Assembly: GCF_001411555.2 (NCBI RefSeq)
Contig: NC_049903.1
Location: 29,367,083-29,431,082, forward strand
Direction of reading: 5' to 3'
Length of the DNA: 64,000 nucleotides
Source of the DNA: Juglans regia
Taxonomy: Eukaryota; Streptophyta; Magnoliopsida; Fagales; Juglandaceae
Made by a program: the position numbers and the translations under genes
Shown: positions 57,546 through 64,000 of the stretch, one piece after another
Layout: every line of letters starts with the position of its first letter
How positions within the stretch are numbered: the stretch's first letter is position 1
The notes under the pieces: model-generated
What the model saw: only the letters and a program-made list of their open reading frames with translations
The model's database searches: none
What the model was told of the DNA's origin: nothing

Positions 57546-58985
57546 ATATATAGTAACAGCGAGCCAGGTAACATGCTCACCATGTCGCAAGACATGTATG
57601 TAATTTTATTTATGTATGGGTGAAGTTAATTACTTTATTTATATTCTAACACTTCTCTTCACTTGTAGACGAGACTCTCCTTTAATTAAGTAGACCCAAG
57701 ACATGGGATATCTACATAACCATATAAAAATCATGCATACACATGATTGTCCCATTATGGAAATCATGAACGCAGTTATATACATAATCATATAAAAATT
57801 GTGTGTATACGCATGTGACACATTCACATCTTTATGTCCCATTAGGGAACCTCAACAGGCCTGTACAACCGCTACAGCGATTTACTCAAAAGCTCAGCAC
57901 AAGTAAATTTTTTTATGATCAAAACCTCGTCAAGGTGGGACCCTTTAAACCTACACATGGGGAGTAAACCCTGTATATATGACACCACGCCCATAACTGT
58001 ATATCAAGTAATCCAAAGGAAATCCTAGTGTGGAATCGAACCCAGGATGTCCGAGTCTATACCCATCCTGTAACCACTACACTCAGCCCATAAATGAAAA
58101 ACACCAGCATAAATTAGTTCTGAATGAATAAGTCAGATGCATTATGATGAGTTGACATTTTCCCTTGGAACCATTGAGAAAATAAATTAACTATTGAGGG
58201 AGTTTCTCTATCTACACCATCATTGTTCTCTAAACAGTTATTGCAAGAAGAAGACTACTTGCCACCAGAAATTTTTAACATCAAACTAAAGGTCCTCACG
58301 TCATGGACATCAATGCATTAGCCAGGTCAATACATCCAGTCCCTGGGACAGAAAAAAAAAATTTCTAAACCATAAAAAAGGAGGGGGAGTCAACCACAAA
58401 CCAAGGGGTGGCCTTATACATATCTGATGCGTATAAAGGGCAATGCTACCCCCGACTTTGCTTGTTCCTGCCCTTAGTCCATATGTATTGTACACAAATT
58501 GCATACATGTATGTGTTTCAAATGTTATCATAAATATCACATTATAAATAACCAACCAACAATCAAGTCTTTGTTAACTGCAACAACATACTTCAATCAT
58601 GGCGATCCAACATCCACATGCTTAAATACAATCACATGCACACAACCATCTTCGCACATGCAAACACAAAAATCAATATAAGAAAACCAAAATGGCTATC
58701 CTTACCATTCCCGCATCAGAACAGCTAGTGTGTTTTTCACCTTCTTACTATCAGCTAAACATATAGATAAAGATAGCAATTCCACCAAACATTAAATTCC
58801 ATTGAGCCATTAATTAATTTCCACAATATAAAACTAGTAACCTACATCCAAATAAAGTTACCATCCGAGCGTTAGCCTGGAAAAGAACAAACAAAAAGTA
58901 GGGGGGCACCGGGAAAAAACACTCACTGTAAAACCGGCCAATCATCATATAAGGATAGAATCCAATTGGCAATTAGCCGTTTTCC
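57546..58985. other. Intergenic 3' of the SLOW GREEN 1-like gene
   Basis: No gene supported. The part nearest 58985 should contain the 3' UTR of the minus-strand gene. Confidence 0.5.
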
Positions 58986-60035
58986 TCAGCGATTCGAACC
59001 CTCTCTCTCCTTTTCAACTTTCTGAAGAAAACTCTTCGTCGCGAACATGTTCTCATCAAAATATTCCTTATAAGGATGATTTTTTGGCACGAGCCTCCGA
59101 AATTTCTCAAAATGTTTCTCCGCCTCATCTTTCTTACCCAGCATAGTATTCAAAATTCCCTGACATAAATACGGCCTAAAGTCCCTCGGCTCCTCCTTCA
59201 CAAGCTGCTGATAAACCTTCAAAGCCGCAAGATAATCGCCCTCCATAACCTTAATCTGCCCGACCAAGAGATTGAAATCCCTTACTTCTGACTTCCTTCC
59301 TAGCTTATTGCATTTCTCAATTGCCTCCTCAACTCTCTTTGCGACATTTTTCATAGACTCTTCATCCGATTTTTCAGACGATACCATCAAGAGGCCGTGA
59401 TAGGCCTCGACCCGCAATGGGTCTTTCTCTAGAATCTCCTCGAACACATTTCTCGCCAATTCCAGCTCCCCATTGTAGCTATGGAGGTTGGCTTTCAACA
59501 ACGGCCATTCGGACTCTTCGGGTTCGAGCTCGATCAGGCGGTCCAGGACTTGGATTGCTTCTTTGAAATTGCGAGCCTTGATTCTAGCCTCCATCAGGGA
59601 ACGTAGAGCTTCGGTGTCGTTCTGGTCGTGGCTCAATTGCTCTTCGATGATTCTCTCCTTTTCTTTAGCCGAAGAAGCGGTATCCAGCGACTCCTTAGCG
59701 GGCTCCACCATGGGCGAAGCAATCGGGGCGGCGATGGCCGGTTTGAGGTGGAACCGCGTGAAGAACAACGCGGCGGCGGCGGCGAGGGTGACGCAAGTGG
59801 TTTTGACGAGGGGGTTCAGGGTTTTAGAGAGTTGGGATTTAGGATTTTTGGGGGTGGAGGATGAAGCTTTGATGACCAATGAAATAGACGGCCATGATTG
59901 TGATGATGGAGGTGTTGCCGTAGGTGGGTTCCTGAAAGAGAGAAAAGAAAAGGGTCTTGGGAATGACGAACGGTGGTGATTGAGTGAGAGGTGAAGGGGT
60001 TGGTGAGAGTAGTTCAGTTTGGCAATGGACTCCAT
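58986..60035 (-). CDS. Chloroplast tetratricopeptide-repeat protein, SLOW GREEN 1-like
   Basis: Intronless, 349 codons from ATG 60035 to TGA 58986. The N-terminus is Ser/Pro-rich and basic, with VIKA at residues 54-57 as a probable transit-peptide processing site. A hydrophobic stretch (VTLAAAAALFF, about 82-92) follows and could be a membrane anchor. From about 125 there is EKERIIEEQLSHDQNDTEALRSLMEARIKARNF, then helical TPR units (KEAIQVLDRLIELEPEESEW, LARNVFEEILEKDP, YLAALKVYQQLVKEEPRDF, DEAEKHFEKFRRLVPKNHPY). This matches my memory of SLOW GREEN 1, a TPR protein needed for early chloroplast development in Arabidopsis; the orthology is not computed. The start is supported by the transit peptide and the lack of in-frame upstream Met. 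Confidence 0.88.
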   Translation of the reverse strand: MESIAKLNYSHQPLHLSLNHHRSSFPRPFSFLSFRNPPTATPPSSQSWPSISLVIKASSSTPKNPKSQLSKTLNPLVKTTCVTLAAAAALFFTRFHLKPAIAAPIASPMVEPAKESLDTASSAKEKERIIEEQLSHDQNDTEALRSLMEARIKARNFKEAIQVLDRLIELEPEESEWPLLKANLHSYNGELELARNVFEEILEKDPLRVEAYHGLLMVSSEKSDEESMKNVAKRVEEAIEKCNKLGRKSEVRDFNLLVGQIKVMEGDYLAALKVYQQLVKEEPRDFRPYLCQGILNTMLGKKDEAEKHFEKFRRLVPKNHPYKEYFDENMFATKSFLQKVEKEREGSNR

Positions 60036-60063
60036 CTCCTTGAGAGAGAGCGAGCCGGGTGGG

Positions 60064-60072
60064 ATTATAAAA
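60064..60072 (-). promoter_or_regulatory. TATA-like element before the SLOW GREEN 1-like gene
   Basis: TTTTATAAT on the minus strand lies about 30 bp before the ATG. If used, it would give an extremely short 5' UTR, so a different start site is possible. Confidence 0.3.
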
Positions 60073-60427
60073 CCCTAATTATGTGACACTGATGGAAGCA
60101 GACAAGGTTTGAAGGATTCTAAAACCCTGAGAATATGCTGTTCATTCTTGACGGTCCCACACATCCTGTCGAATCATTGGGGGCTTGGTTGTCGTATAAA
60201 CGCACTTATAATGACGAACTTCCAGACTTCCTCGACGTTACAAACGTTAAAAAAAAAAAAAAGGATGGCATGAATTTCACAATTATGGATTCAAGAATTT
60301 ATTAAGTTGTCATGCAAACTCTAGTGTCTATATCGACGGAAAAATAAATATACAAATTGAATTTTAAATTATTTATTAAGTTGTCATGTAAACTCTAGTG
60401 TCAGTTCGACTATTCATCCATTTCGGG
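60073..60427. other. Upstream region of the SLOW GREEN 1-like gene
   Basis: Presumed promoter; no other feature recognised. An approximate duplication (ATTTATTAAGTTGTCATG...CTCTAGTGTC) occurs at about 60298-60331 and 60370-60403. Confidence 0.5.
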
Positions 60428-61620
60428 TTTTTTTTTTTTTTGAATAATCATCATTTCTTCATTCAATTAAACATGTGTTGGATACAAAGAGGGATTCCCT
60501 CCATTGAAATGCTCTCCTAAGAGAGTTTTAGTGCATCCTTAGCTAGACAATGGGCAATACAATTGGACAATCTAGGTATGAAAAGCACAAACCCAAGAGA
60601 CAAACTTTTTAAGTTCTTCTTTGATATCTTGTATGATCAAACCTGTTGAGCTCCAATCCAAAGTCTCGCTGTTGAGATCCTTTACCACACTCAATGCATC
60701 CCTTTCAAGAATTAACTTCGAGATTCCTATATGTTTACAGAACAGTACTGCTCTGAGGGCTGCCACTGATTCAGCAAGTTTGGGGTCGGGAATTAACTTT
60801 CTTAGAGCTCTTAGAGTTGCTATTACTCTGTCCTCCCAATTCCTGACCACCACACATATCCTCACTCTGCTGCTAATTCGATCTACAGATGCATCCCAAT
60901 TGGCCTTATAGACATTCATAGGGGGGGTCTCCAGGTATTTGTGTCAAGTGGGCTACTATGTTCTCCTGTTAGCTTGCTATCAATTGCCTCCTTAAACTCC
61001 TTAGAAAGATTTGAAGTAGACAGAATTACTCTTGAAGGATCCTCAAATTTTTTTTCAAAAACAAACATGTTCCTTCTCTTCCACACCTTGTATGCTGTAC
61101 ATGCAAGCTCTTCTGCATCTTCTTCTTTAAGATTTGATAAGACATGCTCCACTACTTCTTTAAAAGATGTAAAACTGACCTTCATTTTTTGCAACCTCCT
61201 CGAGCAAGCAGCCCAAACATCTTGCACTGATGGACACGACCACAAAGCATGCAGGACAGATTCTGACTCCCCCTTGCATACTGGGCAAATCGAGATAATC
61301 TTAATCTTCCTCTTACTGAGATTGAAGTTTGTGGGTAAGGAATCATGAGAAGCCCTCCATAAAAATATTCTAACAGCACTCGGGATCTATAGCTTTCAGA
61401 TTTTTGACCATATCTCCTTTTGATTTGAATGAGCAGAAGATTGACCTGCTGCATTTTGTGACATTGCACCCAGTAAGTGGTAAGCACTCTTAACCGTAAA
61501 AATACCATCTTTATTAAACCTCCAAATAAGCTTGTCTGGACTGCCACTACTGCTGATGGGTATTTTGCATATATTGTTGACCTGTCCAACTTATTGAAGT
61601 TTCCAAAGGACATACCTCGA
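60428..61620 (-). pseudogene. LINE 3' end with zf-RVT and RNase H domains
   Basis: On the minus strand IWRFNKDGIFTVKSAYHLL leads into the zf-RVT module (SAVRIFLWRASHDSLPTN, then CPVCKGESESVLHALWSCP). AYKVWKRRNMFVFE follows. An RNase H (RVT_3) frame 60919-60572 carries recognisable catalytic Asp and Glu positions (ANWDASVD, KLAESVAALRA, LERDALSVV). Two stops lie before the zinc finger and a frame break separates it from RNase H. Downstream is a poly(A) at 60428-60441. The RNase H frame alone is open for 115 codons. Confidence 0.85.
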
Positions 61621-61762
61621 GAGAATCTGGTCCATAGGGATGGTCATTTGTTAGAACTTTGAACTCGAATTGAAATATTTGGAGACAATTCCACTCGAAA
61701 TCCAGGAATAGAAGCTTTTTATTGACAGGTTCGAGAGTAAAAGTCATCATATTGGTTAATAA

Positions 61763-61969
61763 GGTTCTATTTGAATAGTGAATTAAATTGAAATGAGTTA
61801 ATATGAAAGTTAAAAATTAAATAAAATATTGTTAAAATTTTATTTTTTATAAGTATTATTATTTTGAGATTTAAAAAAATTGAATTATTTATTATATTTT
61901 GTGTAGAAATTTGAGAAAATTGTAAGAATTAGAAAAGATGAGTTGAAATCAACTTTGAATCCAAACGGA
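61763..61969 (+). mobile_element. GAGATGAG-family MITE, copy 9
   Basis: Left end GGTTCTATTTGAATAG, right end TTTGAATCCAAACGGAAAG, shared core TTTGAGATTTAAAAAAATTG and TTTATTATATTTTGTG. Confidence 0.8.
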
Positions 61970-63154
61970 AAGTTGTAATGATTAAAAAAGGAAAATACTT
62001 AATATATTTAAGAAAAACTTATAAAAAAAACTTATTTTTTCACATCTCTGTTATTGATAGGTTCAAAATCATGAAATTTAAAATTTAATTTTAAAAAAAA
62101 ACTAACAAAATAAATTTTATAAATAAAACTATAAATATAAATATAAATACACGTAACACTATTCTTTCGAAAAAGGAACGTGGGGTTGGTTTGAAAGAAT
62201 AGGTATGGTGGTGTGTAGTGGCCCATGCGCCAAGCGATGAAGGCCCGCAGAGCCATAGATCTATGTAACAACAAAAACACAAGGTTAGGTTAAAAATTTT
62301 AAACATAAACTTTATATTTTTGCATATTATTTAAAAATATATAATTTTATTATTTTATCATTATATTTAATTTAATATAAAATATTTGAAATATGTGAAT
62401 AAAAAAAATAAAATCACATATTTTTAAATAATATGTAGAGTAAAACTTCTGTATAGCACGATTGTTATAAAAATATCGAAACACCTAAAACTGGTCCAAT
62501 TGGGCATTGTGGTTGGGGGAATCGGGTCGAAGAACTGAATGCGATACAAAATTTCCAACTTATAACTTGACGTAAGTAGCGTGTACTGCAATTGTCTAGT
62601 TGTTTTTAATACAAACACACTTGATTTTAAACTTGAGTTGATTTTGCATCTCAAACTACTATCTTTTGTCTTTTAATTAAATTTGTACCCCAAATTACAC
62701 CTTTCCATTGTTTGTGACTGCAAATTATTAAATTGATTGTAATGGATGTTGTTGGCAATTGGGCCAGGCCCATGAGTGAACTAAGCCCAAACGTGCTGTA
62801 GGAGAGCAATTCGAGCTGAATAAGAAAATAATAATAATAGCGAACGAGATCACTGGAAGATGATTCGGATGAACTATAGAATATAGGTGAAGAATGTAGG
62901 AGGAAGGCAATGAGAGCAAAATGAATAGTGAACAGTTAGGGGCAGAGGCCACCATTAGTGAGGAGATGAACCACGCAACTCTCTAAAGGGGCAGAGGCAT
63001 CAAATGTGGAAAGATACGAGAAGAGATCAACACTAACTAAGATGGATTGAATGCAGTTAATGTTGTGTAAATTGTAATTATTGAGTAGCGATTTCGTTTC
63101 AAAATAGGATAACGTTAACCCATCATTGAATACAAGCAGCGGTGACTCGCATTA
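61970..63154. other. Intergenic, no gene seen
   Basis: AT-rich spacer; GGGGCAGAGGC occurs twice about 50 bp apart near 62939 and 62988. Confidence 0.5.
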
Positions 63155-63337
63155 CCCTTATTTGTTAAAATATGAGATAACATGAGATAAAAGTTGAATA
63201 AAATATTGTTAAAATATTTTTTTTGTTTTGAAATTTAAAAAAATTGAATTATTTATTTTATTTTGTGTAAAAATTTAAAAAAATTATAATAATTAGATGA
63301 GATAAGATGATAATAATTATAAAAATAAACGAGACCT
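63155..63337 (+). mobile_element. GAGATGAG-family MITE, copy 10
   Basis: Core ATAAAAGTTGAATAAAATATTG and TTTATTTTATTTTGTG, right side TAGATGAGATAAGATGA ending AAACGAGACCTAA. Confidence 0.78.
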
Positions 63338-63575
63338 AAACGTAGACATTGTATGTGTGGTAAAACTATGCCCCGCATAATAGCAAGTGTCAGGTATAAA
63401 CATTCCAAAAATTAAGGTAAAAATGGGTTGATTGAGAATGTATCCTTTCAATATTCTTAATAAACCACTAACTTTAGAACTAGAGCTATCCCTTGTCGGA
63501 ATCCATGTACCAAACTCTGCCTAATTTTGCAGGCAAAGAGGAGATGCAGATGAGTGATCTTTTGCAGCAGGAAAT

Positions 63576-64000
63576 TGTTGTGAAAAACGATGATAAAAAT
63601 TGAAAGAAGTAAACTTGAAAAGAACAATCAAACAATCACACAATACAAGATTTACGTAGTTCGGCAACTTACCTACATCCACGGAGCTGCAGAAGATTTT
63701 TATTTATTGAGAAATCCCAAGTACAATGTATGGGGCGACTATTGTACTCTTTCGTACGGCCACATAAACAAAAAATAACATATATATGGGGTACAAGACG
63801 GAAACCCTAATTTCTTAAATAAAACAATGTTCGCTCAAGCGACGTATCGAATGCACATCGAGCGAACCTGTTTATTGGCCATTTGCTCAAGCTATGTATC
63901 GAGCAGCTTACGAGCAAACTCTCTATCTGAACTCTGCTCGAGTGCCATGTCGAGCGAACTTTCTGTATCGCATCCACTCAAGCTCCCTATCGAGCAAACC
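63576..64000 (-). repeat. Probable copia-type LTR, cut by the window end
   Basis: Begins TGTTGTGAAAAACG, like the TGTTGTGC start of the LTRs at 47614 and 53023. It shares with them the block GTTCGGCAACTTACCTACATCCAC (GTTCGATAGTATGCCTACATCTAC there). The end of the window is a degenerate tandem array of GCTCAAGC...TATCGAGCGAAC units. No internal coding region is visible. Confidence 0.55.

Noticed and set aside
58020..58090. tRNA-like phrase (GAATCGAACCCAGGATG)
   Set aside because: It resembles a T-arm but no complete cloverleaf can be drawn around it.
59488..59979. 163-codon plus-strand frame opposite the SLOW GREEN 1-like gene
   Set aside because: Shadow of the coding strand; no features of its own.

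Overview
This window looks like nuclear DNA of a woody eudicot, most likely in the Fagales and perhaps Juglandaceae. The genes have introns with GT-AG borders, the spacers are AT-rich, and plant Ty1/copia, Ty3/gypsy, LINE, hAT, PIF-like, Mutator-like and CACTA sequences occur throughout. About eleven copies of one roughly 200-bp MITE family with GAGATGAG-rich ends are present. I associate that family with Fagales genomes, but this is recollection and not a search result. No bacterial, organellar, rRNA, tRNA or CRISPR feature was seen.

Four protein-coding host genes can be supported. (1) 6537-8383 (+) is a three-exon heavy-metal-associated-domain gene of the SODIUM POTASSIUM ROOT DEFECTIVE (NaKR) family. 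(2) 24819-25400 (+) is a single-exon gene for a small secreted, Pro/Ser-rich protein with a 27-residue internal repeat, and is the best candidate here for something undescribed. (3) 30239-36520 (-) is a five-exon TRM (TON1 Recruiting Motif) family gene whose exon phases join perfectly and whose start codon lies inside a short overlapping upstream ORF. (4) 58986-60035 (-) is an intronless chloroplast TPR protein resembling SLOW GREEN 1.

Most of the rest is transposon-derived. 1-645 is the 3' end of a copia element. 12192-18810 is a complete but inactivated copia element on the minus strand: two 430-bp LTRs, inserted into an (AT)n microsatellite, with a GC-rich leader carrying an extra ORF. 19290-21165 is a decayed copia fragment. 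21166-24340 is a GC-rich piece interpreted as the 3' part of a Ty3/gypsy Tat-like element with an antisense additional ORF. 47614-53504 is an old copia element on the minus strand, later hit by three small DNA transposons (two hAT-type inside its coding frames, one in an LTR). 55846-57545 and 60428-61620 are LINE 3' ends, and a further copia-type LTR begins at 63576 and runs off the window.

Six non-autonomous hAT-type elements were delimited by hand: three have perfect 8-bp target-site duplications and three have imperfect ones. A 115-bp Mutator-like foldback has a perfect 9-bp duplication and two PIF/Harbinger-like elements have 3-bp duplications. The host genes do not form an operon or pathway with one another; they are separated islands in a nested-transposon landscape.
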